Shown here in pieces: positions 17,472 to 25,754 of a stretch of DNA of 64,000 bases. Below the pieces are notes generated by a model, which did no database searches, was not told where the DNA came from, and saw only the letters and a program-made list of their open reading frames with translations. Position 1 is the stretch's first letter; the number at the start of each line of letters is the position of its first letter. The position numbers and the translations under genes were made by a program. Source of the DNA: an uncultured Pelagibacteraceae bacterium (GTDB lineage: Bacteria; Pseudomonadota; Alphaproteobacteria; Pelagibacterales; Pelagibacteraceae). The stretch lies in contig CACGAC010000004.1 of NCBI GenBank assembly GCA_902571015.1, positions 1 through 64,000 on the forward strand, given 5' to 3'.

Positions 17472-18548
17472 ATGGAAAATAATATTCGACGACTTCGAAT
17501 AATTGCGCTGCTTTTGTTTATTACACCTGCATTAGCACTCGTAGGATCTTTGTTAACACATAACTACTTAATATCATTTAATTTTTCCCAGGATTATAAT
17601 TATAATTTTAAAGAAAATCTTCCTGGAAACTCGGTAAGTTATTTTTGTAGTAAAGAAAATAATTATTGTAGTGAAACTGTAGTAACTGAGTTTAAAGAAA
17701 TAGCACCATTTAACAAGTTGGATCAATGTAATATCTATAAAATATCTACTGAATATTATCGTAAAGATGGGGACAATTTAAAATTTGTAAATTTCAAAGA
17801 TATTGAGAGTTTTGATAAGGAATTTTTTTTGAAATTTGAAATAACTAATAAACTAAGTGAGTCTTGTATTCTTAACTCAAAAAGCAAAACTTACTATGAA
17901 TTTTTTCCAATCTTTTATGAAACAATTTATAAAATAAAAACAGATAAGAAAACTCATCTTGGTACAAGTAGTGTAGTAAATCCATTTATTTATGGAGAAA
18001 CATCAATTAGTAATATTGTCAAAAGATTTCCGGTAAAATTTTTTTTCAAACCTCTTTTGTATATAAGTGTTGTATTTATGATTTCGTATTGGATTTATTA
18101 CAATAAAGTATTTAAAACTTTAATTAACTCATCAAAGAATTTTTATTTTTTTAATTTTGGTATACTTTCTGCAATTTTTTTATTGCTTCATGTATTTTTT
18201 TTAGGATGGACTTTTGAAAGCGAATTTTTAACAAAGCTTAGAAGAACTTTTGTTGTATTTTTTATTTTTTTTGAAGTTTTAGCTCAAGCCTTTTTAATTA
18301 AGAAAATTTTTTTTATTAAAGATAGGATGAAAAATTATTTACGCTTTATTATAATTTACTTAAAACTTTTATTTGTTATTTCAATATGTCTGGCTACTTT
18401 TTTGATTTTAATAATTTTAATGATGTATGATTTAAGCTCTAGAATGGATTATATCTTAGAATGGAACTATTTTTTAGTATTACTTTTTTTCTATTATCTA
18501 TCTTTTTTAATGTGGAAAAAATTAAAGACTAATCCAACCACCTCCTAA
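17472..18548 (+). CDS. Hypothetical multi-pass membrane protein
   Basis: A 358-residue protein not recognised as a family. One N-terminal membrane segment (about 8-32) is followed by an exported domain of about 155 residues with several Cys ([12 protein letters not shown] near 57-68, DQCN, ESC), likely disulfide-bonded. Five membrane segments follow between about 193 and 350. The tail overlaps the convergent mnmA gene by 27 nt. The layout suggests a periplasmic sensor or assembly domain on a membrane bundle; no catalytic motif is visible. Confidence 0.8.
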   Translation: MENNIRRLRIIALLLFITPALALVGSLLTHNYLISFNFSQDYNYNFKENLPGNSVSYFCSKENNYCSETVVTEFKEIAPFNKLDQCNIYKISTEYYRKDGDNLKFVNFKDIESFDKEFFLKFEITNKLSESCILNSKSKTYYEFFPIFYETIYKIKTDKKTHLGTSSVVNPFIYGETSISNIVKRFPVKFFFKPLLYISVVFMISYWIYYNKVFKTLINSSKNFYFFNFGILSAIFLLLHVFFLGWTFESEFLTKLRRTFVVFFIFFEVLAQAFLIKKIFFIKDRMKNYLRFIIIYLKLLFVISICLATFLILIILMMYDLSSRMDYILEWNYFLVLLFFYYLSFLMWKKLKTNPTTS

Positions 18549-19640
18549 AAGCTTTTCTCCATGAATGTCACTTTTGTAAAATACACATGCCTGGCCAGGA
18601 GAGATGCCATCTTCAAACTCTTCTAATTCAACTGAAGCAGTTTCATCATTTTTAAAATTTACTTTTGCCTTAAGAAGTTTGCCTGTTGATCTTACTTTCA
18701 CTAAAATATCATCTTTAAATTCTTCTTTACCGACTAATAAATTTAAACTATTAAGTTTAATAACTTTCTTTCCAAGTTTTTCTCTTGAGCCAACAATAAT
18801 TTCATTTTTTTCTGCATCTATCTTTAATACATATAATGCATCTTTGTCTGAGACTTTAATTCCTTTTCTTTGACCTATAGTAAAATTAATAATACCATCA
18901 TGTACCCCAATCACTTTTCCCTCTAAATTTTTTATATTTCCTTTTTTAAGGGAGTCTGGTCTAAATTTTTGAATTACCGATGCATAGTCTCCATTAGGTA
19001 CGAAACAAATATCTTGACTATCTGGCTTATCCGCTACGTTAAGATTTAGTTTTTTTGCTATAGATCTTGTTTCATCTTTAAGCATGCCTCCTAATGGAAA
19101 TCTTAAGTAATTTAATTGTTCTCTAGAAGTATTAAATAAAAAATAACTTTGGTCTCTATTTTCATCGATAGCTCGATACATATTTGTTTGATTATCAACA
19201 GTAACACTTTTTACATAGTGACCAGTTATTAATGCATCTGCCTTAAGATCTTTCGCAACTTCAAATAAATCTTTGAATTTTACAGTTTGATTACATTGCA
19301 CACAAGGAATAGGAGTTTCGCCTTTTAAATAACTATCAATAAAGTTATCAATTACTCCTTGTTTGAACTTGTTTTGATAATAGAGAATTTTGTGTTCAAT
19401 ATCCAATTTTTGGGCGACTCTTTTTGCATCCATTATATCCTGACCCGAGCAGCATTGTTTTGATGCAGCGACCTCTTTACCATCATCGTAGAGTTTTAAA
19501 GTTATACCAATAACTTTATAACCATCTTTTTTCATCATTCCAGCAACTGTAGATGAGTCCACTCCACCTGACATTGCAACAACAACTGTTGTTTCTGATG
19601 GATTTTTTTTTAAACCAATAGAGTTTAAATAATTATTCAT
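18522..19640 (-). CDS. mnmA: tRNA-specific 2-thiouridylase
   Basis: Makes 2-thiouridine at the wobble position (U34) of tRNA for Lys, Glu and Gln. The PP-loop SGGVDSS is at about 24-30, the catalytic cysteines are in CVQCNQ (about 108-113) and QDICFV (about 205-210), and the C-terminal beta-barrel contains SPGQACVFY. Length 372 is normal. It uses sulfur relayed from a cysteine desulfurase elsewhere. Transcribed alone on the minus strand. Confidence 0.96.
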   Translation of the reverse strand: MNNYLNSIGLKKNPSETTVVVAMSGGVDSSTVAGMMKKDGYKVIGITLKLYDDGKEVAASKQCCSGQDIMDAKRVAQKLDIEHKILYYQNKFKQGVIDNFIDSYLKGETPIPCVQCNQTVKFKDLFEVAKDLKADALITGHYVKSVTVDNQTNMYRAIDENRDQSYFLFNTSREQLNYLRFPLGGMLKDETRSIAKKLNLNVADKPDSQDICFVPNGDYASVIQKFRPDSLKKGNIKNLEGKVIGVHDGIINFTIGQRKGIKVSDKDALYVLKIDAEKNEIIVGSREKLGKKVIKLNSLNLLVGKEEFKDDILVKVRSTGKLLKAKVNFKNDETASVELEEFEDGISPGQACVFYKSDIHGEKLLGGGWISL

Positions 19641-19681
19641 TTGATGGTATTTATACTTATTTCTAATATAAATTAAATTAA

Positions 19682-19858
19682 ATGATTTTTGATTTTGAAC
19701 CAGGCGACAAAGTTTTCAATCCAGCTAATAAAGATTGGGGAATAGGACAAGTTCAATCAATAATCAAAGGTAAAATTACTGTCAATTTTCAAAATGTTGG
19801 TAAAAAAGTGATAAACTCAGAAAATATAGAATTAAAAAAAATAAATGACTCAAAGTGA
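19682..19858 (+). CDS. DUF3553-family protein
   Basis: A 58-residue protein with the compact all-beta pattern of DUF3553: [20 protein letters not shown], then [14 protein letters not shown]. The motif W-G-I-G-Q-V followed by V-N-F is diagnostic of this small alphaproteobacterial family, which looks like the small beta-barrel domain of UvrD/CarD-type proteins. Function unknown. Its stop overlaps cysQ by 14 nt. Confidence 0.8.
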   Translation: MIFDFEPGDKVFNPANKDWGIGQVQSIIKGKITVNFQNVGKKVINSENIELKKINDSK

Positions 19859-20618
19859 TATTAAAAAAATTGTTGAGGATCTAATTCAAACTTTTTTAGA
19901 TGCAGGGAAAATTTCTTTAGACCTAAGAGAAAAAGGTCTTACTAAAGAAATAAAATCTGATAATACACCCGTAAGTAATGGTGACTTAGAGGTTAACAAA
20001 ATTTTAATTAAAAAAATATATAGCTTAACACCAAATATCCCAATAGTATCTGAAGAAACATCAGAAAATAAATTAAAAGATAACCTGGAAAATTTTTGGT
20101 TAATTGATCCAATCGATGGGACTTATGATTATATTAATGATCTGGATGAGTTTACAATTAATGCAGGATTAATAATTCAAAAAAAACCTGTTGCTGGATT
20201 AATCTATGCCCCAGCAAAAAATAGAATGTTTTATTCTTATGGAGATGATTTTTCTTTTGAATTGATTGATGGAGAACCAATTAAATTAGATAACTCAAAA
20301 AATTTTGATAAAAATGAGATTAAATTTGTATCCTACTCCAATAAAATCAAACCAGAAATAAATGAAATATACAAAAAACTTAATGTTAAAAAATATGTAA
20401 GAATGAAAAGTTCTTTAAAATTTTGTGTTATTGCAGCTGGAGAGTATGATGGTTATGTTGCAGAACCGAGGGCATCAGAATGGGATATAGCTGCAGGCCA
20501 TGCAATTTTAAAACACTCTGGTGGAAGTGTAACTGATTTCAATGGACAAGAAATTTTTTATGGAAAAAAAGATTTTAAAAATCCAAGTTTAATTTTAAAA
20601 AGCAAAAATATTCAATAA
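19845..20618 (+). CDS. cysQ: 3'(2'),5'-bisphosphate nucleotidase (CysQ)
   Basis: Inositol-monophosphatase-fold phosphatase of 257 residues that dephosphorylates 3'-phosphoadenosine 5'-phosphate. Metal-binding signatures are present: SEET (about 65-68), DPIDGTYDY at about 88-96, and EWDIAAGHA at about 209-217. SAR11 genomes are known to lack assimilatory sulfate reduction, so the PAP would come from other reactions such as phosphopantetheinyl transfer. It overlaps the DUF3553 gene and is followed by a small membrane protein at a TAATG junction. Confidence 0.92.
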   Translation: MTQSDIKKIVEDLIQTFLDAGKISLDLREKGLTKEIKSDNTPVSNGDLEVNKILIKKIYSLTPNIPIVSEETSENKLKDNLENFWLIDPIDGTYDYINDLDEFTINAGLIIQKKPVAGLIYAPAKNRMFYSYGDDFSFELIDGEPIKLDNSKNFDKNEIKFVSYSNKIKPEINEIYKKLNVKKYVRMKSSLKFCVIAAGEYDGYVAEPRASEWDIAAGHAILKHSGGSVTDFNGQEIFYGKKDFKNPSLILKSKNIQ

Positions 20619-20761
20619 TGGATGAACAACTTAGAATTATTTTGATTATAATTATTTCAGTTTCAATTTTTGGTTTAGTTGTTTTTGTATTTGTAAAAAA
20701 TTATATCAAAAACAAAATTGATTTTTTAGTTAAAGAAAGTAAAAAAAATAAGTTAAAGTAG
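20618..20761 (+). CDS. Small single-pass membrane protein, 47 aa
   Basis: A 47-codon frame coupled to cysQ by a TAATG overlap. Residues 6-26 form one membrane helix and the tail is strongly basic (VKNYIKNKIDFLVKESKKNK). Its end overlaps the convergent recX gene by 9 nt. Function unknown; translational coupling is the main support. Confidence 0.55.
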   Translation: MDEQLRIILIIIISVSIFGLVVFVFVKNYIKNKIDFLVKESKKNKLK

Positions 20762-21316
20762 TTTTACTATTTTTATAAAATCATCTTTTGCAATTTCCAT
20801 TACTTTTTTTGAAGTTTCAAAATCAAAGCCATTTCTTGCTAATAGAGATATATCTTTTTTATAAAATAGAGATCTATTATCCTCTATCCTTGCAGGACCA
20901 ATTCTTTTTTTTTTACATAATTTAATTGCAGAAAAAAAATCTTGATCTGAATTATCATCGTGAATTTTATTTACAGTTTCTTTAATATATTCACTATTAA
21001 TACCTTTGCCTATTAAGTAATTTCTAATTTTATTAATTGAATTACCTCTTTGAATCATACTTTTAGCTTTGCTCTCTGAATAAAATTTATCGTTAATAAA
21101 CTTATTTTTTTCTAAGTCTGAAAGAACAATATCAATCAAATTATTAACATCTTGTTTTTTTACATTTGGCACTGAAGTTTTTAAGTATTTTTTTAGTAGG
21201 TAAGTTTTAAGCTGTTGTTTTGATGGAGCATATTTTTCCACATAAGAAAATGCAAAATTTCTCATCTCCTCGACAGTTACTTTTAGAGTTTTTTTTTTAT
21301 TTCTTATAGGAATCAT
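20753..21316 (-). CDS. recX: Regulatory protein RecX-like
   Basis: A 187-residue, helix-rich, basic protein with the RecX three-helix repeats: Y-x4-S-KQQLKTYLLKKY (about 27-45), F-x4-YSESKAKSMIQRGNSINKIRNYL (about 97-124). RecX restrains RecA filament growth. The recA gene is not in the window, so the gene stands apart, as is frequent in alphaproteobacteria. Sequence is diverged but the repeat spacing fits. Confidence 0.8.
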   Translation of the reverse strand: MIPIRNKKKTLKVTVEEMRNFAFSYVEKYAPSKQQLKTYLLKKYLKTSVPNVKKQDVNNLIDIVLSDLEKNKFINDKFYSESKAKSMIQRGNSINKIRNYLIGKGINSEYIKETVNKIHDDNSDQDFFSAIKLCKKKRIGPARIEDNRSLFYKKDISLLARNGFDFETSKKVMEIAKDDFIKIVKLL

Positions 21317-21344
21317 AGAAAGATTTAATATAATATATTTTAAA

Positions 21345-21818
21345 ATGATCGAACAAATTTATACTTATTTTACAATAGATATGCTCTACTATTGGGTGAA
21401 TTTAGGTGTTCTTCCATTTTGGTTGATTTTAATTTTTTTTCCAACATCCAGCCTCTGTAGGTATTTCGTAACTTCAATATTTCCATTCATTATATTAGGT
21501 GGTGCATATATTTTTTTATTGTACAAATCTTATCTAAGTTCATACGATTTTGAAGGTAACTTTAGCCTTTATTTGGGGATCGATGACACAAAAGATTTAT
21601 TTTCTAACAAAAATTTTCTTATGATGTTCTGGATACATTTTATATCCATTAATTTATTCACTGGAGGTTGGATTGTAAAAGACTCACAAAAATTTATGAT
21701 AAGTAAATTCTTATTATCGATACCGCTTATCATTTTATATTTAATTGGACCCCTCGGTTTATTAATTTATTGGGTAATAAGAATTTTTTATGCCAAAAAC
21801 ATAAGTTTATATGACTAA
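21345..21818 (+). CDS. ABA4-like family membrane protein (DUF4281)
   Basis: A 157-residue protein with four membrane segments (about 15-32, 40-60, 90-108, 122-148). The motifs WVNLGVLPFWLILIFFP at the start, HFISINLFTGGWIVKDSQ in the middle and LIGPLGLLIYWVIR at the end match the ABA4-like family, named for a plant protein needed for neoxanthin synthesis. The bacterial role is unknown. The next gene overlaps by 8 nt. Confidence 0.8.
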   Translation: MIEQIYTYFTIDMLYYWVNLGVLPFWLILIFFPTSSLCRYFVTSIFPFIILGGAYIFLLYKSYLSSYDFEGNFSLYLGIDDTKDLFSNKNFLMMFWIHFISINLFTGGWIVKDSQKFMISKFLLSIPLIILYLIGPLGLLIYWVIRIFYAKNISLYD

Positions 21819-22389
21819 AAAAATCGATTTTTATTTTGATTTCATTAGTCCTTATTCATTTTTAGCTCATAAAAAAATTATCAGTTCTAATAATAGGAAT
21901 AAATTTAATTATAAAGCAATTCTATTGGGTGGACTTCATAATTTAGGAGGGATTACTGCCCCTGCGTTTAATGAGAGAAAAATGAAAAATATGAAAAATG
22001 ATTGCAATTTAATTGCTAAGAAAAGTAAAATTGACTTTGTGTGGAATAATAAATTCCCTATTAATTCTTTGTACCTCATGAGAGGATATCTTTTTGTTAA
22101 TAGTGATAAAAAAGACAAATATTTTGATCTATGTTTTGATGCTTATTGGAAAAATAATGAAGATATTTCAAAAGAAGAAAATGTAAAAAATATACTATCA
22201 AAATGTGAGATAAAGCCTAATGATTTTAAAAAAGGCATTGAAGATCAAAAAATTAAAGATGAATTAAAAAATTTGACAAATATTGCTTTCCAAAATGATG
22301 TCTTCGGTGCTCCAACTTTTGTTGTAAATAATAATCTATTTTGGGGACAAGATAGACTTGAATTTGCTTTAGATGAATTAAATAATTAA
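21811..22389 (+). CDS. 2-hydroxychromene-2-carboxylate isomerase family (DsbA-like fold)
   Basis: A 192-residue thioredoxin-fold protein of the HCCA isomerase / kappa-class GST type. The N-terminal FYFDFISPYSFLA (6-18) carries the catalytic Ser that replaces the DsbA CxxC; VFGAPTFVVNNNLFWGQDRLEF near the C-terminus is the family's cis-Pro and GQDRL block. It would use glutathione for isomerisation or conjugation in the cytoplasm. No naphthalene pathway is nearby, so the natural substrate is unknown. Confidence 0.88.
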   Translation: MTKKIDFYFDFISPYSFLAHKKIISSNNRNKFNYKAILLGGLHNLGGITAPAFNERKMKNMKNDCNLIAKKSKIDFVWNNKFPINSLYLMRGYLFVNSDKKDKYFDLCFDAYWKNNEDISKEENVKNILSKCEIKPNDFKKGIEDQKIKDELKNLTNIAFQNDVFGAPTFVVNNNLFWGQDRLEFALDELNN

Positions 22390-22769
22390 GTGATTTTAAA
22401 TTTACTTTGTTTTAACGCCCCAAAACCACCATCAATATGCGAGACCTTTTTAAATCCCATATCTTTTAAAGATTTTGCCGCAAGAGCTGACCTCATTCCA
22501 CCAGCACAAAATAAAACCATTTCTTTGTTTAAATCTAGTTTACCTTGTTTAAAATAAGTGCTCTCTGGATCAAGCCAAAACTCTAACATACCTCTTGGAA
22601 TATGATTTGAATTTTCGATTCTTCCCTCTCTTTCTAATTCTCTTACATCTCTAATATCAATTAGGTTACACTCGTTTTTATTAAATTTATCAAAAGCTTC
22701 TTCGGTTGATATAGTTTTAATCTCTTTTAAGGCTTCTGTAACAAGAGTTTGGGATGATTTAATTGTCAT
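22386..22769 (-). CDS. Rhodanese-like sulfurtransferase
   Basis: Single rhodanese domain, 127 residues, cytoplasmic. NLIDIRDVRELEREGRI (35-51) and the active-site loop C88-AGGMRS-94 are standard for sulfur transfer from thiosulfate or persulfides. An aromatic-rich insert (MLEFWLDPES) is typical of the family branch. It stands alone between two plus-strand genes. It could feed sulfur to tRNA thiolation or deal with sulfane sulfur made elsewhere in this region. Confidence 0.9.
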   Translation of the reverse strand: MTIKSSQTLVTEALKEIKTISTEEAFDKFNKNECNLIDIRDVRELEREGRIENSNHIPRGMLEFWLDPESTYFKQGKLDLNKEMVLFCAGGMRSALAAKSLKDMGFKKVSHIDGGFGALKQSKFKIT

Positions 22770-22804
22770 TATATTGTAGATATTTATATCATAAATAAAA
22801 ACAT

Positions 22805-23773
22805 ATGAGAAAGTTTTTCATTAAAATTTGTAAATTTTTTGGCTTTGAAATTATAGATCAAAATGAATTTACTTCTCCTACATTAAATAAAGAATTGAAT
22901 GAGGATCTTTCAATTTTAAATAAAAAATCAATAGTATTACCATTAGGAGAAGTTAAAATTACCAGAAAAGTAAAATCAATCTTAATAATTGTTAGAGTTA
23001 ATACAGAAATCGAAGTTTGGGATCAAAATAAAAGAAGATTATTCGAACAACCAAAAATCGAATATTCAATTCGATCAATAAAATCATTGATAAACTCTAT
23101 CAATTATTGTCAAAGCAAATATCCAGATTTAAGGATAAAAACAATAATTTTAGATGACTCTTCAAAAATTGAAAATTTAGATAAAATCAAAGAAATAATA
23201 AAAAATGTAAATGGAGAAATTATTTCTCTGGACACAAAAAAATTTGAAGCCAAGATTAAAAAACAAAAAACACAACAAACTTTTTCTAATTTAGCAAGTT
23301 TATTTCAGTGTTTTGAGATTGGAAAAGAGATTGGGGAAGATCTAATTTTTTTTGTTGAAGATGATTATCTTCATTTTGAAACCATGTTGGAAGAGATGAT
23401 TGCTACATATGAAAGAGTTTCGTCTCAAGTAGACAAAGATATTTTCATGTGTCCTGCAGATTATCCATATCTATATATGAATAACGAAAAAACGAACATC
23501 CTAATAGGAAACAAAAGGCACTGGAGAACAATTACTAAAACTTTATGTACCTTTTTAACAAGCAAAAAATTATTAAATCTATATTGGGAAAATTTTACAA
23601 AAAATTGTGAAGATCGTCATGATCCTTTTGAGAAATATATAAATGAGATCTATAAAAAAGAGTTTTGTATATCTCCTTTAAAAAGTTTATCCGTCCATTT
23701 GACAAATGTTAATTCAAGTTATGGTTTGTCACCTTTTATTAATTATAAAAATTTGTGGGATCAAAATAAATAA
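22805..23773 (+). CDS. Putative GT-A-fold glycosyltransferase
   Basis: A 322-residue soluble protein. The central part has a Rossmann-like start (ILIIVRVNTEIEVW, about 60-73), ILDDSS (about 118-123) and FFVEDDYLHFE (about 182-192), whose EDD is placed like the DxD metal site of GT-A transferases. The C-terminal third has several Cys and a conserved-looking CPADYPYLY. Family 2-like, nucleotide-sugar specificity unknown. No signal peptide or membrane helix. Transcription should stop at the hairpin directly after the stop codon. Confidence 0.65.
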   Translation: MRKFFIKICKFFGFEIIDQNEFTSPTLNKELNEDLSILNKKSIVLPLGEVKITRKVKSILIIVRVNTEIEVWDQNKRRLFEQPKIEYSIRSIKSLINSINYCQSKYPDLRIKTIILDDSSKIENLDKIKEIIKNVNGEIISLDTKKFEAKIKKQKTQQTFSNLASLFQCFEIGKEIGEDLIFFVEDDYLHFETMLEEMIATYERVSSQVDKDIFMCPADYPYLYMNNEKTNILIGNKRHWRTITKTLCTFLTSKKLLNLYWENFTKNCEDRHDPFEKYINEIYKKEFCISPLKSLSVHLTNVNSSYGLSPFINYKNLWDQNK

Positions 23774-23794
23774 GCCCCTTGAGGGAGGGGCTTA
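23771..23794 (+). terminator. Rho-independent terminator, probably bidirectional
   Basis: A 9-bp perfect stem, TAAGCCCCT / AGGGGCTTA, with a 6-nt loop, begins at the glycosyltransferase stop codon. The plus side continues TTACTTAACT and the minus side runs into TTTATTTTG, so it can end both this gene and the amtB transcript arriving from the other side. Confidence 0.8.
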
Positions 23795-23822
23795 TTACTT
23801 AACTAACTAAGAGAAAGTTTGA

Positions 23823-23871
23823 GGATCCTTCTATGAGTATTCGCTGAGAATATACAGAGAGCGAAGGATCC
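23823..23871 (-). ncRNA. Nested hairpin in the amtB 3' untranslated region
   Basis: A 9-bp perfect stem GGATCCTTC / GAAGGATCC encloses a second stem TATTC / GAATA with a 5-nt loop. It lies between the amtB stop (23887) and the terminator at 23771-23794 on the same transcript. It may stabilise the mRNA or be a 3'-derived small RNA. No family recognised. Confidence 0.4.
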
Positions 23872-23886
23872 CCATGTTGTTAACAA

Positions 23887-25188
23887 CTAGTCACGAATTG
23901 CGTATGCAATTACACCAGTTTCAGTGACATCAGTACCTTTGGTTTCAGCTTCTTTACTTAATCTTAAACCAATAGTTGCTTTGATGAGGCTAAATGCAAT
24001 ATATGCAACCACAAAAACAAATATGTTTACTGATAATACACCAATTAACTGAGTGCTAAAATTTGCACCAGAATTTGTTGCAGGTACAATTAATGTACCC
24101 CAAATTCCAGCAAATAGGTGAGCAGGAATAGCACCAACTACATCATCAATTTTTAAAGAGAATAATAGTTTAGTACCATACACTACGATTAGTCCACCCA
24201 CTGCACCAATTAAAATTGCAGCAAATGGCGATGGTAATAATGGTTCTGCAGTTACAGCAACCAAACCACCAATACATCCATTTAACATTTGAACTACGTC
24301 AGTTTTACCAAAATGCAATCTTGTTATAACTGCTGCACCCATAACACCACCTGCACCAGCAAGGAATGTGTTAATAAATATTTTTGATACAGCTATTGCA
24401 TCCGTAGCCGTTCCCAATGCTAATTGTGAACCACCGTTAAATCCAAACCAACCTAGCCATAAAATAAATACTCCAATTGTAACTAATGGTATTGATGATG
24501 CTGCAAAAGGTTTGATCGGCGCTGGGGCTCCAGACTTAGTAAATCTTCCTAGTCTTGGACCAATTATCATTGCACCAGCCAAAGCAGCTGCACCACCAGT
24601 TGAGTGTACTAAAGTCGAACCAGCGAAATCAGAAAAACCTGCTTCTGCTAACCAGCCTCCACCCCACTGCCAACCCATTACGATTGGATATATAATACCT
24701 GATAAAATTGCAGCAAATGTAAAGAATGGCCATAACTTAATTCTTTCAGCCATTGTTCCTGATACGATTGAAACGGTAGTTGCACAGAATACCATCTGGA
24801 AATACCAATCTGAACCATCTGAATAACCTGTATCTATTTTACTACCATCTGCCCATGGAATAAATTTACCAATGTACCCACCTGGATCAATACCATAAGC
24901 TAAGTTATAACCTACAAGCCAGAACATTATACCTGCAATTGAGAATAAACCTATATTTTTTGCACAGATTACGGATACACTTTTTGATGTAACCATACCT
25001 GATTCTAACATTGCGAATCCTGCAGCCATAAACATTACTAGGAATCCACAAATTAAGAATAATAGAGTGTTAAATATAAACCCTACTTCGGCAGAAACAG
25101 TTGTATCTGCCATACCAGCACTACTCATGTTTAATAAAAAAATTAAACTAATAAGTGGCGCACTTATTACTTTTATTAATTTAGTCAT
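23887..25188 (-). CDS. amtB: Ammonium transporter
   Basis: Amt/MEP-family channel of 433 residues with a cleavable-looking N-terminal signal (about 1-27, ending AGMAD) and 11 membrane segments. Characteristic motifs are FMAAGFAMLESGMV (about 53-66), GTMAERIKLWPFF (about 144-156) and FAGSTLVHSTGGAAAL (about 187-202) with one of the pore histidines; GAIPAHLFAGIWGT (about 351-364) carries the other. A strong GGGAGG ribosome site precedes the ATG. No glnK is adjacent, so PII control would act from elsewhere. Confidence 0.95.
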   Translation of the reverse strand: MTKLIKVISAPLISLIFLLNMSSAGMADTTVSAEVGFIFNTLLFLICGFLVMFMAAGFAMLESGMVTSKSVSVICAKNIGLFSIAGIMFWLVGYNLAYGIDPGGYIGKFIPWADGSKIDTGYSDGSDWYFQMVFCATTVSIVSGTMAERIKLWPFFTFAAILSGIIYPIVMGWQWGGGWLAEAGFSDFAGSTLVHSTGGAAALAGAMIIGPRLGRFTKSGAPAPIKPFAASSIPLVTIGVFILWLGWFGFNGGSQLALGTATDAIAVSKIFINTFLAGAGGVMGAAVITRLHFGKTDVVQMLNGCIGGLVAVTAEPLLPSPFAAILIGAVGGLIVVYGTKLLFSLKIDDVVGAIPAHLFAGIWGTLIVPATNSGANFSTQLIGVLSVNIFVFVVAYIAFSLIKATIGLRLSKEAETKGTDVTETGVIAYAIRD

Positions 25189-25261
25189 ACGACCTCCCTG
25201 TTAAAGAGAGTTCTTTTATTTTATTAAATGCTAATAACTAACGCTGATTACGAAAATTGGG

Positions 25262-25278
25262 TATGCAGTATTTGCATA
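25262..25278. promoter_or_regulatory. Inverted repeat upstream of amtB
   Basis: TATGCA-5-TGCATA, a perfect 6-bp inverted repeat, lies about 75 nt upstream of the amtB start. A nitrogen-response operator is plausible, but the TGCA half-site spacing differs from the classical NtrC site, so no regulator is named. Confidence 0.3.
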
Positions 25279-25283
25279 TAGAA

Positions 25284-25314
25284 ACAGCCTTAACGAGAGT
25301 TTCGTTAAGGCTGT
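25284..25314 (-). terminator. Rho-independent terminator after the HU gene
   Basis: A 13-bp perfect stem (25284-25296 with 25302-25314) closes a 5-nt loop 10 nt past the HU stop codon. It is the strongest simple hairpin in the window and separates HU transcription from amtB downstream. The minus-strand continuation starts TTTC and is otherwise not very T-rich. Confidence 0.8.
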
Positions 25315-25323
25315 AAAAAGACG

Positions 25324-25599
25324 TTATTTATTGAATACTTCTTTTAAAGCTTTTGCTGGTAAAAACTTAACTTTTTGAGACGCAGCAATTTGAATCTGTT
25401 CTCCTGTTCTTGGGTTTCTTCCAACTCTAGCTTTTCTCTTAGCTACTTTATAAGTACCAAAACCAGCAATTTTTACTGAATCGTCAGCTTTTAAAGCATC
25501 TAAAATTGTGTTGGTAATTGTATCAAAAGTTCTCTCAGCATCTGCTTTGCTTAGATTTAGTGCCCCAGAAATTTTGACTACTAGTTGTTTTTTGTTCAT
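25324..25599 (-). CDS. hup: HU-family DNA-binding protein
   Basis: Histone-like protein, 91 residues. The conserved arm KARVGRNPRTGEQIQIAA (about 56-73) and the FGTYKVAKR block precede the C-terminal FLPAKALKEV. It bends and compacts DNA; in this small genome it is likely the main nucleoid protein. A GGAG ribosome site lies upstream of the ATG, followed by a strong terminator downstream, so it is its own transcription unit. Confidence 0.95.
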   Translation of the reverse strand: MNKKQLVVKISGALNLSKADAERTFDTITNTILDALKADDSVKIAGFGTYKVAKRKARVGRNPRTGEQIQIAASQKVKFLPAKALKEVFNK

Positions 25600-25682
25600 T
25601 TTAGCTCCGGTTTTATTAGGTTATTTTCATTGTTGTCAAAAGTATTGATAAATCAAGACTTTTTTTAGTATATTAAGAAAAG

Positions 25683-25703
25683 TTATACACAATATGTTGT
25701 GTA
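25683..25703. promoter_or_regulatory. Palindrome with a consensus DnaA box upstream of HU
   Basis: TACACAA-4-TTGTGTA is a perfect 7-bp inverted repeat (25686-25703), and the plus strand at 25683-25691 reads TTATACACA, an exact match to the DnaA box TTATNCACA. It lies about 85 nt upstream of the HU start in the 155-nt gap behind rseP. It may be an operator or a DnaA site for the HU promoter. Confidence 0.35.
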
Positions 25704-25754
25704 AATTAAAAAATTGTTGATTTTATTGAGTTTTTTAAACTTTTTAAAATATTA

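Noticed and set aside
24368..24826. 152-codon plus-strand frame inside amtB
   Set aside because: Pro/Ala/Asn-rich shadow of a conserved transporter; no ribosome site or family pattern.
25683..25703. Replication origin at the DnaA box
   Set aside because: Only one consensus box, with no cluster or adjacent origin-type A/T repeats beyond background.
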